Source of the DNA: Deltaproteobacteria bacterium
GTDB lineage: Bacteria; Myxococcota_A; Polyangia; Polyangiales; Houyiibacteriaceae
Assembly: GCA_017644045.1 (NCBI GenBank)
Contig: JAEPMI010000005.1
Coordinates: 434,001 to 498,000, forward strand
Reading direction: 5' to 3'
Length of the DNA: 64,000 nt
A program made the position numbers and the translations under genes. The first letter of the stretch is position 1, and the number at the start of each line of letters is the position of its first letter. The notes beneath the pieces are model-generated. The model had not been told where the DNA came from, ran no database searches, and saw only the letters and a list, made by a program, of their open reading frames with translations. Positions 32,342 to 41,742 of this stretch are shown here, piece by piece.

Positions 32342-34150
32342 TCAAGCGGCTTCGGAGTCGTCCTCGTCCGCGACCGTGATGTCTTCTTCGACCGGCTCGG
32401 CGTCGGACGCGATCAGGGCGGCGCCCTTCTCGGAGACCTTGCCGATCCCACCGAGCGCCTTGCCCGCGAGAGCGCGGAGCGCGGTGAGGGTCTGGGGGTC
32501 GGCCGCGTCCACGAAGCCTTCCAGGGTCTTCGCGACACGCTGTCCACGCACGACGCTCTCCATGATGCGGGTCACGTCGTCCGCGGTGCCGTAGAGGGTG
32601 GCCTCGAGCTTCGAGAAGAGCGTGGCGCTGGCTTCCGCGAAGGCGACTTGCACCTCCTTGTCGGCCGCGACGCGCAGCTTCTCGATCTCGAACTCCTGAG
32701 CGACCTTGCCGTGCTTCTCCCGGGCTTCCAGCTCCGGCTTGACGACGGTCTCGACGCGATCGCGGTCGACATCGACCTGCGCTCGCTGCACCTCGACCGG
32801 CACCATGGCCTTCGCCTTGTCGCCCAGCGCCTTCTGCCTCTCCGCTTCCGCTTCGGCCTCCGCCTTCTTGCGGATGGCTTCCGCTTCGGCGTCGGCAGAG
32901 AGCTTCTGCGCTTCGGCTTGCTTCTGGCGGGTGTAGGCATCCGCGTCGGCCTTCCGCTGCTCGGCCACGAACGCAGTCTCAGCCTGCGCTTGCGCCTCGA
33001 GCACCGCGCGCGCCTTCTGGCGCTCGGCCTCTTCGGTCACCTTCACGGTCTCGACCCGCTGACGGGCCAGCTCGCGCTCCGCTTCCGCTTCGGCCAGCGC
33101 CCGCTCGGCGGCGGCTCGCTTGCGCTCGGCTTCGGCGATGCGCTCCTGCTTCTCGCGCTCGGCGATCTCCACCGAACGCTGCTGCTCCCGGCTGGCGACC
33201 TCGAGGGCCTCGGCCTTGCGGATCTCGGCGAGCTCGACCTCTCGGGTGGCCGCGATGGCCTTCGCCTTCGCCGCCTGATCGGTCTCGGCTTCGACCTTGG
33301 CGATCTCTGCCGCTTGCCTCGCCCGCGCCTCGCGCTCGGTCTGCTCGAGATCGAGCACGCGCTGCTGGGTCTGCACGTCCTGGGCCTTGCGCGCCTGCTC
33401 GCCCTCGCGGACGAGTCGGTTGCGCTCGGTGAGGTTCGTCTGGGTGATCTCGGCGATCTTCCGGCGCCCCTGCGCATCGAAGATGTTCGACTCCTTGAGG
33501 AAGGCCTCATCGGTCTGGTCGAGCCGAGAGATGGTGACGGTCTCGAGGATCAGGCCGTTGGAGAGCAGATCGTTCTCCACCAGCTTCATCACCTCCGTGA
33601 GGAACTCGTCACGCTCGCTGTTGAGTTGCTCCAGGGTCTTCATCGCCGCGGCGGTGCGCAGCGCGCTGACCAGCTTGTCCTCCACGAGCGCGCGCACGGC
33701 GGACTCGTCGGTCATCCGCTCGCCGAGCGAGCGGCTGGCCTGGAGGATCGACTCGCGATCCGGCTGCACGCGGACGAAGAACTCCGCGTGAATGTCGGCG
33801 CGCAGCTTGTCCTGCGTGATGAGCGCGTCCTCGTTCTGACGGATCACGCGCAGCTTCAGGGTCTCGAGGCTCACGCGGACGAGCTCGTGCACGAAGGGCA
33901 CGATGATCGCGCCGCCGTCCATGATCACCTTCCGCCCACCTGCACCGGTCCGAACGAAGGCTTCGGAGGCCTTCGTCTTCTGGTAGAGGCGCGTGAAGAC
34001 GCCGAGGATCGACGCCAGCACCAGGACGACGGAGCCCGTGATGTACGCCACGAGCTGCGCCCCGCCGGAGAGCGGGTGCCCTGCCAGTTCGGCCGCGAAG
34101 GGGCCGGCCAGGCAGGCCACGCCAAAGAGGAAGAGCAGAGGAAGGATCAT
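32342..34150 (-). CDS. Flotillin-like SPFH membrane protein
   Basis: 602 residues; ATG 34150 follows GGAG. Two hydrophobic segments at the N-terminus (ILPLLFLFGVACLAG and VAYITGSVVLVLASILGVF) are followed by an SPFH domain (about 60-230, containing KVIMDGGAIIVPFVHELVRVSLETL) and a long Ala/Glu/Arg coiled coil (about 235-510), the YqiK/YuaG flotillin layout. Flotillins scaffold membrane microdomains. It lies 82 bases downstream of an NfeD-like gene on the same strand, the classic flotillin-NfeD pair, so both probably form one operon. This is the second SPFH locus in the window and is unrelated in layout to the zinc-ribbon one. Confidence 0.95.
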   Translation of the reverse strand: MILPLLFLFGVACLAGPFAAELAGHPLSGGAQLVAYITGSVVLVLASILGVFTRLYQKTKASEAFVRTGAGGRKVIMDGGAIIVPFVHELVRVSLETLKLRVIRQNEDALITQDKLRADIHAEFFVRVQPDRESILQASRSLGERMTDESAVRALVEDKLVSALRTAAAMKTLEQLNSERDEFLTEVMKLVENDLLSNGLILETVTISRLDQTDEAFLKESNIFDAQGRRKIAEITQTNLTERNRLVREGEQARKAQDVQTQQRVLDLEQTEREARARQAAEIAKVEAETDQAAKAKAIAATREVELAEIRKAEALEVASREQQRSVEIAEREKQERIAEAERKRAAAERALAEAEAERELARQRVETVKVTEEAERQKARAVLEAQAQAETAFVAEQRKADADAYTRQKQAEAQKLSADAEAEAIRKKAEAEAEAERQKALGDKAKAMVPVEVQRAQVDVDRDRVETVVKPELEAREKHGKVAQEFEIEKLRVAADKEVQVAFAEASATLFSKLEATLYGTADDVTRIMESVVRGQRVAKTLEGFVDAADPQTLTALRALAGKALGGIGKVSEKGAALIASDAEPVEEDITVADEDDSEAA

Positions 34151-34231
34151 CGGGTTTCTCCATGAGCGAAGGGAATGGGCAGCCGCCGGCGCGCACCAGC
34201 GCGCGCCGTCGAGGGAATGGGGGCGAGGAGC

Positions 34232-34810
34232 TCAGGCCCAGTGGGAGGGACCGTCGAGGTCCTCGAGGGACGCGACCTCGAAGCGGTCGCCGTCGAAACC
34301 GACGACGACGAGCGTCTCGCCGGCCTCGACCGGCGCCTCGGCGCGGCAGCGGATCTCGTGGAGCGAGCCGTGCGCGTCACGCACCTGCGCGACTCCGAAG
34401 TCCGCCTCCACGCGAAGGCGCGCAACACCGAGGCGACCGATCAGAGCGTCCTGATCGACCGCGTAGCTCTCGCTCGTCGGGAGCGTTCGACCGAGGAATC
34501 GGCCGAGCAGCCCCATCGCGATCGGCGCCGCCACCGAGGCGACCACCAACGCGATCCAACCGGAGCTGATCGCGCCGACGCCGAGGCCGGTCGCACCGAA
34601 GCCGAGCAGCCCCGCGGAGAGCAGGACCATCAGCGGCGCCTTGCCGACGCCGAGGAGCTCGAGCACCGGATGGTGCGCGTCGCCATCGACGTCGTGGTCG
34701 ACCTCGAGGTCGGGGCCATCGCCCAGGTCTCCCAGCCCGCTCGACGCGCCGGCGCCCAGGACGATCGCCAAGACGATCGGGAGCACGAAGAGGAGGGTGA
34801 GAGTGTCCAT
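34232..34810 (-). CDS. NfeD-like/YqiJ-type membrane protein with OB-fold tail
   Basis: 192 residues from ATG 34810, with GGTGGGAC just upstream; a longer frame upstream lacks features. An N-terminal helix (MDTLTLLFVLPIVLAIVLG), an Asp/His-rich loop, then two or three helices (LMVLLSAGLLGFGATGLGV, WIALVVASVAAPIAMGLLG) lead to a C-terminal OB-fold-like domain (about 120-190: IGRLGVARLRVEADFGVAQV...TLVVVGFDGDRFEVA). NfeD-type proteins accompany flotillins and cap or tune microdomains. The gene ends 82 bases before the flotillin start on the same strand. Confidence 0.85.
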   Translation of the reverse strand: MDTLTLLFVLPIVLAIVLGAGASSGLGDLGDGPDLEVDHDVDGDAHHPVLELLGVGKAPLMVLLSAGLLGFGATGLGVGAISSGWIALVVASVAAPIAMGLLGRFLGRTLPTSESYAVDQDALIGRLGVARLRVEADFGVAQVRDAHGSLHEIRCRAEAPVEAGETLVVVGFDGDRFEVASLEDLDGPSHWA

Positions 34811-35110
34811 GATGTCCCACCACAGAGCACAAGGTGTGCCGACCCTGTGGGGGGCATTGACCCACCGATGGCGACCTCCTGGGGCCCGACCTGCGGTGAA
34901 CTGCAGCAGTCGGCACCGCAGGCCGAAGAATATCGCCGCACTCGGTCCGCCTCTGGGAGCCGAAGCAGAGCGGGTCAGCGAGTGGTCACAGCCACTAGTT
35001 GACCCTGGGGCCGGCATCGGCCATGGTCCGCCCGCTTTAACTAGGAAACCCACGCTCCTCCTCGCCAACCAGGAGGACGCGCGAGTCACCCCCTACCACG
35101 GGAGGTTCGG
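34811..35110. other. 300-base intergenic region with rpsO leader
   Basis: Lies between divergent NfeD-like and rpsO genes. TTGACC at 34999 and TTTAAC at 35036 are promoter-like but 31 bases apart, so they may not belong together. A short inverted repeat AGTGG/CCACT spans 34981-34996. GGGAGG precedes the rpsO ATG. I found no convincing S15-binding fold by eye and no gene. Confidence 0.4.
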
Positions 35111-35380
35111 ATGGCACTGACGCAAGACCGCAAGCTCGAGCTCATCGAGGCTTTCAAGACCAAGGAAGGCGACACGGGTTCGCCCGAGGTTCAGATTGCG
35201 CTCCTCACCGAGCGGATCATCTACCTCACGGAGCACTTCCAGACGCACAAGCAGGACCACGCCTCTCGGCGCGGGCTGCTGAAGCTGGTCAGCCGCCGCC
35301 GCCGTCTGCTGGACTACGTCCGGCGCAAGGACGTCGACCGGTACCGGAAGATCATCGAGGCGCTCGGCATTCGTAAGTGA
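35111..35380 (+). CDS. rpsO: 30S ribosomal protein S15
   Basis: 89 residues, the standard length. The motif [17 protein letters not shown], then [31 protein letters not shown], is diagnostic of S15, which binds 16S rRNA helices 20-22 in small-subunit assembly. It is followed by a strong terminator and then pnp, the conserved rpsO-pnp order. Autoregulation through the 5' leader is known in the family; nothing decisive is visible here. Confidence 0.99.
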   Translation: MALTQDRKLELIEAFKTKEGDTGSPEVQIALLTERIIYLTEHFQTHKQDHASRRGLLKLVSRRRRLLDYVRRKDVDRYRKIIEALGIRK

Positions 35381-35386
35381 TTCTTT

Positions 35387-35416
35387 GCGGCGGCGTGGCT
35401 CGAGCCACGCCGCCGC
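35387..35416 (+). terminator. Perfect 30-base palindromic terminator after rpsO
   Basis: The 30 bases are a perfect palindrome with no unpaired loop by sequence (centre TCGA), GC-rich arms beginning GCGGCGGCGTGG, starting seven bases after the rpsO stop and followed by ATCAGTTTTT. This is a textbook intrinsic terminator for the rpsO message. Confidence 0.92.
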
Positions 35417-35562
35417 ATCAGTTTTTGGCCCACCCCGCGGGCGGCGAGACGAGATCTCCTTCTTCGATTCGATGGCATCACCGACGTGAAGCGATGGAAC
35501 CGAGGAACGAGCTCTCTCCCCGACCCCTCCGGTGAGCCCCGTTGGATGAAGAGAGAGAGAAA

Positions 35563-37962
35563 ATGACCATCATTCGTGAGACCGTGAAGATCGGCGACAA
35601 GCTGATCACCCTCGAGACCGGCAAGATCGCCAAGCAGGCCGGCGGCGCCGTGATCGTCACCTGCGGCGAGTCCGTCGTCATGGTGACCGTCTGCGGCAGC
35701 AAGGACGCTCGGCCCGGCCAGAGCTTCCTCCCGCTGACCGTCGACTACGTCGAGAAGACCTACGCGGCCGGTAAGATCCCCGGCGGCTTCTTCAAGCGTG
35801 AGGGCCGCCTCCGCGAGCACGAGGTCCTGACCTCGCGCCTCATCGACCGGCCCTGCCGCCCGCTCTTCCCCGACGGGTACCGCTCGGAGATCCAGGTCAT
35901 CGCCACCGTGCTCTCGCACGATGGCGAGAACGAGACCGACGTGCTGGCCATGGTCGGCGCCTCGGCGGCCCTCGGCATCTCGCCGATCCCCTTCGCCGGC
36001 CCGATCGCCGGTGTCCGCGTCGGTCGCGTCGATGGCACGCTCATCGCCAACCCGACCAACTCGGAGCTCGAGAGCAGCGACTTCGACCTGCTCATCGCCG
36101 CCTCCAAGGACGCGGTCGTGATGGTCGAGGGTGAGGCCGACGAGGTTCCCGAGAAGGAGCTCATCGAGGCCATCATGTTCGGTCACGAGTCCGTGCAGGG
36201 CGCGCTCGAGCTGCAGGTCCAGATGCAGGAAGCCGTCGGCAAGGAGAAGTGGGTCTTCGAGCCGACCGTGCGCGACTCGGCCATCGACGCCCGCGTGAAG
36301 GAAGTCGCCCTGAAGGGCATCGAGGAGGCCTGCACGGTCGCCACGAAGTTCGAGCGCTACGGCGCCTTCAAGCAGGTCAAGAAGGACACCATCGCGGCGC
36401 TCGCGGCGGAGTTCGAGGGCCAGGAAGGCGACATCGGCGACGCCTACGAGACCCTTCGCTACAACACGATGCGCGGGCTGACCCTCAGCACGAAGAAGCG
36501 CGTCGACGGCCGCGCCTACGACGTGGTTCGCCCCATCGCCATCGAGGCCGGCCTGCTCCCGCGGGTCCACGGCTCCTCGCTCTTCACCCGTGGTGAGACC
36601 CAGGCGATCGTGACCACGACGCTCGGCACCGCGATGGACGAGCAGAAGATCGACGGCCTGAAGGACCCGTACTGGAAGGCCTTCCTCCTCCACTACAACT
36701 TCCCGCCCTACTCGGTCGGTGAGACCAAGTTCCTCCGCGGCCCCGGCCGTCGCGAGATCGGCCACGGCAACCTGGCCGAGCGCGCGCTCAAGAAGCTCGT
36801 GCCCTCCAAGGAGGACTTCCCCTACACCATCCGCATCGTCTCGGAGATCACCGAGTCGAACGGCTCGTCGTCGATGGCCACCGTCTGCGGCGGTAGCCTC
36901 GCGATGATGGACGCCGGTGTGCCCCTCAAGGCGCCGGTCGCGGGTGTGGCCATGGGCCTCATCAAGGAGGGCGACGACTACGCCATCCTCACCGACATCC
37001 TCGGTGACGAGGACCATCTCGGCGACATGGACTTCAAGGTCTGTGGCACCGAGAAGGGCATCACCGCCATTCAGATGGACATCAAGATCGACGGTCTCTC
37101 CGCCGAGCTGATGACCGAGGCGCTCGACCAGGCTCGTGCCGGTCGCGTGCACATCCTCAACGAGATGAACAAGGTCCTCGGCGAGGCCCGCGACGATCTC
37201 TCCAAGTACGCCCCGCGCATCACCACCATCAAGGTGAAGCCGGACCAGATTCGCCTCGTGATCGGCCCGGGCGGCAAGATGATCAAGGCGATCGTCGAGC
37301 AGACCGGCGCGCAGATCAACGTCAGCGACGACGGCACCGTCTCCATCGCCGGCTCCGACCCGGAGGGCGTGCAGAAGGCCATCGCCATCATCGAGGGCCT
37401 GACCACGGAGCCGGAGGTCGGCACCAAGTACAAGGGCACCGTCCGGCGCATCGAGCGCTACGGCGCCTTCCTCGAGATCGCCCCCGGCAAGGACGGCCTT
37501 CTCCACATCACCGACATGGACTGGGGCTTCGTCGACAACGTCGAGGACCTCATGAAGCTCGGTGACGAGGTCGACGTCGTGGTCTCGAACATCGACCGCG
37601 AGGGCCGCATCAAGCTCTCCCGCAAGCCGCTCATCGAGAAGCCGGAAGGCTACGAAGAGAAGGAAGACGACCGCGGCGACCGCGGTGGTCGTGGCGGGCG
37701 TGGTGGCGGCGGTGGCCGTGACCGGGATCGCGGTGGCCGTGGCCGTCGTGACGACCGTGGCGGCCGTGGCGGCCGTGACCGCGATCGCGGCGGCCGTGGT
37801 GGCCGTGGCGGCGAGCGTGGCGAGCGCAGCGCCCGTGATGGCGAGGGTGGCGGAGACGGCGAAGGCCGTCGTCGTCGTCGTCGTCGTCGTCGCCCCGAGG
37901 GCGAGGGTGAGGGTGGGGGCGAAGCCCGCACCGAGCGTTCGGAGCCCACGCCCGAGGCCTGA
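35563..37962 (+). CDS. pnp: Polyribonucleotide nucleotidyltransferase (PNPase) with RGG-type tail
   Basis: 799 residues from ATG 35563 (a TTG seven codons upstream is possible; the purine-rich GAAGAGAGAGAG before ATG fits a ribosome site). Two RNase PH cores are present, the second with FTRGETQA and the SNGSSSMA motif. A KH domain (IRLVIGPGGKMIKAIVE) and S1 domain (KGTVRRIERYGAFLEIAPG) follow near 565-700. The last ~100 residues are a low-complexity RGG/RDRD/poly-Arg tail not found in the E. coli enzyme. PNPase degrades RNA 3'-5' phosphorolytically and joins the degradosome; the tail probably adds RNA binding or partner contacts. Confidence 0.98.
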   Translation: MTIIRETVKIGDKLITLETGKIAKQAGGAVIVTCGESVVMVTVCGSKDARPGQSFLPLTVDYVEKTYAAGKIPGGFFKREGRLREHEVLTSRLIDRPCRPLFPDGYRSEIQVIATVLSHDGENETDVLAMVGASAALGISPIPFAGPIAGVRVGRVDGTLIANPTNSELESSDFDLLIAASKDAVVMVEGEADEVPEKELIEAIMFGHESVQGALELQVQMQEAVGKEKWVFEPTVRDSAIDARVKEVALKGIEEACTVATKFERYGAFKQVKKDTIAALAAEFEGQEGDIGDAYETLRYNTMRGLTLSTKKRVDGRAYDVVRPIAIEAGLLPRVHGSSLFTRGETQAIVTTTLGTAMDEQKIDGLKDPYWKAFLLHYNFPPYSVGETKFLRGPGRREIGHGNLAERALKKLVPSKEDFPYTIRIVSEITESNGSSSMATVCGGSLAMMDAGVPLKAPVAGVAMGLIKEGDDYAILTDILGDEDHLGDMDFKVCGTEKGITAIQMDIKIDGLSAELMTEALDQARAGRVHILNEMNKVLGEARDDLSKYAPRITTIKVKPDQIRLVIGPGGKMIKAIVEQTGAQINVSDDGTVSIAGSDPEGVQKAIAIIEGLTTEPEVGTKYKGTVRRIERYGAFLEIAPGKDGLLHITDMDWGFVDNVEDLMKLGDEVDVVVSNIDREGRIKLSRKPLIEKPEGYEEKEDDRGDRGGRGGRGGGGGRDRDRGGRGRRDDRGGRGGRDRDRGGRGGRGGERGERSARDGEGGGDGEGRRRRRRRRRPEGEGEGGGEARTERSEPTPEA
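37867..37890 (+). repeat. (CGT)8 trinucleotide run in the pnp tail
   Basis: Eight in-frame CGT codons followed by CGC encode nine arginines. Synonymous identity of the codons points to slippage growth rather than selection on protein alone. Confidence 0.95.
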
Positions 37963-38019
37963 GTCCTGTCGGGGGAGCATGAAGAGCGGCGCCCGCGAGG
38001 GCGTCTGGGCGTCCGCCGC

Positions 38020-38457
38020 TTGCGACCGGACGCCACGCTCCCCCGCTACGCGACCGAGGGGGCGGCCGGGCTCGACCTGGCCGCCGCGCTCGACGCACCA
38101 GTGGAGATCCCTCCCGGCGATCGCGCGATCGTCGGGACGGGGATCGCCATCCACCTCCCGCGCGAGACCGAGGGTCAGGTCCGACCGAGATCGGGGCTGG
38201 CGGCTCGCCACGGGGTGACCGTTCTGAACTCACCCGGTACGATCGACGAGGACTACCGCGGTGAAGTGAAGGTGATCTTGATCAACCACGGGGCGGAGCC
38301 CTTCCGCATCGAGAGCGGCGACCGCATCGCCCAGCTCGTCGTGCAGCCCGTGCTGCGCGTCGCCGTGGAGGAGACCACCGAAGAAGCGCCCGCGACCGAG
38401 CGCGGCACCGGCGGGTTCGGCAGCACCGGCGGCTTCGGCCCGGAGCAGGGCCGATGA
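38020..38457 (+). CDS. dut: dUTP diphosphatase (dUTPase)
   Basis: About 145 residues. All five trimeric dUTPase motifs are present: AGLDL (I), PRSGLA (II), [10 protein letters not shown] (III), RIAQLVV (IV) and the C-terminal [10 protein letters not shown] (V). It hydrolyses dUTP to dUMP and keeps uracil out of DNA. No ATG or GTG opens this frame: the first candidate is TTG 38020, while similarity to the family start ([14 protein letters not shown]) reaches further up to CTG 38005. The ATG at 37979 is in another frame. The stop overlaps the next gene as ATGA. It lies 57 bases after pnp. Confidence 0.93.
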   Translation: MRPDATLPRYATEGAAGLDLAAALDAPVEIPPGDRAIVGTGIAIHLPRETEGQVRPRSGLAARHGVTVLNSPGTIDEDYRGEVKVILINHGAEPFRIESGDRIAQLVVQPVLRVAVEETTEEAPATERGTGGFGSTGGFGPEQGR

Positions 38458-40730
38458 CCGAACGGACGATGGTCACGGGCTCGCCCACGCGGACGCCGAC
38501 GCCGCTCCGCGGTCAGGTGATCGCCGAGCGCTACGAGATTCGCGCCCAGCTGCGCAACGACGTCTTCAGCCTCGGCATGCTGGCGTTCGACCAAGAGTCC
38601 GAGGACCGCGTGGTCCTGCGCATCGTTCGGCCCGAGCTGCTGGACGCGACCGGCCGCGCCGAGACCTACCGCGCGCTGCGCAAGGCGTCGGGCACCGGCG
38701 GGCGTTTCCTGCCCGGGCTGCTCGATGTCGACAAGGATGGCGAGTACGTCTTCGCCGTCGAACCGATTCCGGAGGGCGCCTCGCTTCGCGACGTGCTCGA
38801 CGCCCGCATCGCGAGCGGCGAACCGATGACCGAGGGCGAGCTCCTCCCGCTGGTCAGCCACCTCGAGACCGCGCTGGCCGCCGTGCCACCGCCGCTGCGC
38901 CACGGCGACGTGCGCGCGGACCACGTGTGGGTGGACCCGCACCGGCTCTGGCTCCTGGGTGCCTTCGTGGTGCCCGCCCTGCCCGTGGGCGCCGTCGCGG
39001 CGCTCCTGCAAAAGGACTCGGGCCTCCGTCGCCGGATGGCCCCCGAGGTGCTTCGAGGGATCGCCTCGGACGCCGCCGATCGCTACGGCGTCGGCGCGAT
39101 CGTCTACGAGGCGATGACCCTGAAGACCCCGCCGGAGCCCGGCGAGGCGGGCGAGCTCCCGCCGACGCCCGTCGGCGAAGAGGTGCGCGCGCTCATCCAC
39201 CCGGACCCGGGCCTGCGCGCGAAGTCGCTCGACCCGCTGGTCGATGCGCTCGCGAAGGCGAGCGGGCTGGCGGTGCCCGAGCTCGACCCGGGGACCTTCC
39301 GTGCCCCCAAGCGGCTCAGCGTGCCGCGGCCGGGGTCGGTGCGCCCGAAGCCGCGGTCGTCGACTCCGCCCGAGTCGATTCCCCCGAGCGCGACCCAACC
39401 GGACGCCGTGCTCGATGGCGACACCCAGCAGATGTCCGCGCTCAGCGATTCGGATGCCGCCGGCATCCTCGATGCGGAGACCGCGCCGGGCGGGATGCGC
39501 GGCAAGCGCCTCGACCCCGACGACGGCCTCCCGCCGCCGCCGGTGATCTCGGACGACGCGGGCACCAAGCGCTTCCCGATCGACACCACGAAGCCGCCGA
39601 AGCCGAGCGAGACCGCGAAGCTGACGCCGCTCTCGAAGAGGCGCGCGAAGGAAGAGCTCGAGGCGCGGGTGAAGACCGCGGGCCTCGACCCGCGGCTCGT
39701 GCGCGCCGCGCTCGACCGTACGGCCAGCGCCGGTCACCAGGACGAGGAGGGCCAGGACGGCCCGCCCTCTCGGGAGCCGGACTCGATCGACCCGCGGCTG
39801 GTTCGCGCTGCCCTGGGAATCCAGCACATCGACTCCTCCGAGGACGAGGTCCCGCTCGATCCCTCGGTGCCCGCCAAACCCGCCAAGGACGGCACCCAGG
39901 AGATCAGCTTCGACGAGCTCGAGGCGGCCGATGACGACGAGGACGAGGTCCCGCTCGATCCCTCGGTGCCAGCCAAGCCGGCCAAGGAGGGCACGCAGGA
40001 GCTCCGCCTCGACGAGCTCGAAGTCGAGGAGATGGAGGAGGAGGAGGAGGTCGAGCTCGATCCCTCCGTCCCCGCGCAGCCCCGCAAGGAAGGCACCCAG
40101 GAGCTTCGCCTCGAGGACCTCGAGGTACAGGTCGGCGCAGACGACGAGCAGGTCGCCATGCGGGCGCCGCGAGCGCCCGCGCGGGACGTGGGGCTCGCCG
40201 ATCTCGAAGAGATGCGCCGTCGGCGCGAAGCGGTTCCCCGTGAGGGCGTCAAACGGATGCCGCGGCCCCGGAAGGACTCGCTGGTCGGCATGAAGGGCCC
40301 GGTGCTCTTCGACGACAGCTCCGCCCCGAAGCCGCAGCCCATGCCGCAACCGGTACCGGTGCACGCGCCGGCGCCGGTCCCGCAGGTCGCGCCGCAGGTG
40401 GCGGCGGTCCCGCAGGTCGCGCCGCAGGTGGCGGCGGTCCCGGCCGCGCCGCGGGCGCCTCGGCTCGACGCGGACGCCGGGGTGATCGTGAAGCCGCCCT
40501 CCGAGCCGCCGGCCCGGCCCACGCGCACGACCGAACGCCCAGGACCTGCAGTCCGTGCGCCGCGCGAGCGGAACTGGGGCGCGATCATCATCGTGGTCTC
40601 GCTCCTGCTCGGCGCGGTGATCATCATCGGCAGCTTCGCGTACGCGCGGTACCAGAAGACGCAGGCCGAAGAAGAGCGCCGGCAACGCATCCAGGACCGC
40701 ATCGAGCGGATGCGCGGCGAGACCCAGTAG
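38454..40730 (+). CDS. Membrane-anchored Ser/Thr pseudokinase with repeat linker
   Basis: 758 residues. The first ~265 residues have a kinase outline ([36 protein letters not shown]) but the key catalytic residues are lost: no glycine loop, Arg replaces the AVK lysine (VVLRIV), HRD is HGD in [12 protein letters not shown], and DFG is replaced (LLGAFV). It is therefore probably catalytically dead. Then come two DPRLVRAAL motifs, three repeats of [22 protein letters not shown], a Pro/Ala-rich segment with an exact 30-base duplication, and a C-terminal TM helix ([21 protein letters not shown]) with a charged tail. It overlaps dut by four bases. Confidence 0.88.
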   Translation: MTERTMVTGSPTRTPTPLRGQVIAERYEIRAQLRNDVFSLGMLAFDQESEDRVVLRIVRPELLDATGRAETYRALRKASGTGGRFLPGLLDVDKDGEYVFAVEPIPEGASLRDVLDARIASGEPMTEGELLPLVSHLETALAAVPPPLRHGDVRADHVWVDPHRLWLLGAFVVPALPVGAVAALLQKDSGLRRRMAPEVLRGIASDAADRYGVGAIVYEAMTLKTPPEPGEAGELPPTPVGEEVRALIHPDPGLRAKSLDPLVDALAKASGLAVPELDPGTFRAPKRLSVPRPGSVRPKPRSSTPPESIPPSATQPDAVLDGDTQQMSALSDSDAAGILDAETAPGGMRGKRLDPDDGLPPPPVISDDAGTKRFPIDTTKPPKPSETAKLTPLSKRRAKEELEARVKTAGLDPRLVRAALDRTASAGHQDEEGQDGPPSREPDSIDPRLVRAALGIQHIDSSEDEVPLDPSVPAKPAKDGTQEISFDELEAADDDEDEVPLDPSVPAKPAKEGTQELRLDELEVEEMEEEEEVELDPSVPAQPRKEGTQELRLEDLEVQVGADDEQVAMRAPRAPARDVGLADLEEMRRRREAVPREGVKRMPRPRKDSLVGMKGPVLFDDSSAPKPQPMPQPVPVHAPAPVPQVAPQVAAVPQVAPQVAAVPAAPRAPRLDADAGVIVKPPSEPPARPTRTTERPGPAVRAPRERNWGAIIIVVSLLLGAVIIIGSFAYARYQKTQAEEERRQRIQDRIERMRGETQ
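39840..40125 (+). repeat. Three diverged in-gene repeats in the pseudokinase linker
   Basis: Each unit encodes an acidic run, LDPSVPAxPxKxGTQE and a DELE/EDLE end; copies start near 39840, 39945 and 40044 and drift apart in spacing and sequence. Confidence 0.85.
40381..40440 (+). repeat. Exact 30-base tandem duplication
   Basis: Two identical 30-base units (40381-40410, 40411-40440) encode [10 protein letters not shown] twice in the pseudokinase Pro/Ala segment. Perfect identity suggests a recent event or ongoing length variation. Confidence 0.97.
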
Positions 40731-40775
40731 CGCCGCTCACCGGTTTGGGTGATGCCGAGCGAGCTCCGCGTCCGC

Positions 40776-40781
40776 TAGGTT
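40776..40781 (+). promoter_or_regulatory. Candidate leaderless -10 (TAGGTT) of the Cys-rich lipoprotein gene
   Basis: TAGGTT ends seven bases before GTG 40789; no Shine-Dalgarno. This placement selects GTG 40789 over the TTG at 40780, which would overlap the hexamer. Confidence 0.5.
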
Positions 40782-40788
40782 GTGCGCC

Positions 40789-41625
40789 GTGCGTCTACTC
40801 GTCCCATTGGTCTTCGCCGCCGGTTGCTACGGGAGCTACTCGCTCGGAGGAGACGACGTGGGGGCCGACGACCCGCGCGCGCGTCGAGACGCGGGAGTCG
40901 ACGGCGGAAGAGGTCGCGTCGACGGAGGCCCGGGTGGTCGGCCCGGAATGCCGGACCTCGGGCGAGATCTCGGTGGGATGCGAGTCGACCTGTCGGTGGG
41001 CACGCCCGAGCTGGCCACACCCTACGAGGCGTGCATCGAGATCAGCCGGCTGATCTGCGTCGGCATGGCCACCTGTTGTGCGGAGAGTGGCGCCGTCCCC
41101 GGCCCAGCGGTCTGCGAAGACCCCGTCTTCCTCAACTGCGAGCGCTTCCTCGAGGACGACCGATGGACCGACGGGACGATCCGCTACGATCCCGCGGACG
41201 CACGCCGTGCTCATCAGAGCTACGCCGAGGCCCTCGCCACTTGTGGCGAAGTCGACATTCGGTGGTCGGACAAGATGGGGATCTTCCGTGGGACGCTTCC
41301 CGACGGCGCGGACTGCCAGTTCGGAGACACCACCGCCAGCCACTTCAGTTGTCAGCCCGGTTCGCGCTGTGTGCTGCTCAGTCCGACCGAAGGGATCTGC
41401 GGGGCGCTCGGTCGACGAGGCGACCGATGCGGGCTCTCCTTCGAGTGCGAGAGCGGCTACTTCTGTGACCCCGCGCCCCTCGATACGAGCCACCCGTCGT
41501 GTCAGCGGCTCCGTGCGTTGGGCGAGAGCTGCTCCGTGAGCACCGCGTGCATCAGTGGACGGTGCGAAGGGTCGTGTGTGGAGCCGACGGGACCCCAGAC
41601 CTGGTGTCCTCCTACCGGGCCCTGA
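40789..41625 (+). CDS. Cys-rich hypothetical lipoprotein
   Basis: 278 residues from GTG 40789. The lipobox is FAAGC (Cys about 13). An Asp/Gly/Arg-rich linker leads to a domain with paired Cys (CIEISRLICVGMATCC) and then three Cys motifs of the type GxxCxxxxECxxGYFC...SCSVSTACISGRCEGSC, a pattern common in myxobacterial secreted proteins of unknown role. It is monocistronic between a promoter candidate and a terminator hairpin. Confidence 0.82.
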   Translation: MRLLVPLVFAAGCYGSYSLGGDDVGADDPRARRDAGVDGGRGRVDGGPGGRPGMPDLGRDLGGMRVDLSVGTPELATPYEACIEISRLICVGMATCCAESGAVPGPAVCEDPVFLNCERFLEDDRWTDGTIRYDPADARRAHQSYAEALATCGEVDIRWSDKMGIFRGTLPDGADCQFGDTTASHFSCQPGSRCVLLSPTEGICGALGRRGDRCGLSFECESGYFCDPAPLDTSHPSCQRLRALGESCSVSTACISGRCEGSCVEPTGPQTWCPPTGP

Positions 41626-41643
41626 TCGAAGACGTGTGAATTG

Positions 41644-41678
41644 AAGAGAGGACCGCCACTGGGTGGCGATCCTCTCTT
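41644..41678. terminator. Bidirectional terminator between the Cys-rich lipoprotein gene and trxA
   Basis: AAGAGAGGA (41644-41652) pairs with TCCTCTCTT (41670-41678), with a further CGCCA/TGGCG stem inside across one mismatch. It lies between convergent genes. Confidence 0.75.
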
Positions 41679-41742
41679 GGTGCCCGTTCCTCGCCTTGGG
41701 TGAGGGCGAGGGCGAGGGGTGGTTGCTCACGCAACCACTGGA

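Noticed and set aside
34999-35041. TTGACC/TTTAAC as one rpsO promoter
   Set aside because: The 31-base gap is too long for a sigma-70 pair; kept only as a weak note.
35314-38211. 965-codon open frame antisense to pnp and dut
   Set aside because: It mirrors strongly coding plus-strand genes, has an Asp/His/Leu-rich composition typical of an antisense frame in GC-rich DNA, and shows no domain.
37979-38218. ATG 37979 with GGGGGAG as a dut start
   Set aside because: It opens a different frame with no dUTPase motifs, and the spacing to the ribosome site is too short.
38253-40685. 810-codon antisense frame over dut and the pseudokinase
   Set aside because: Repeats in it mirror the sense-strand DELE/GTQE repeats; no independent signal.
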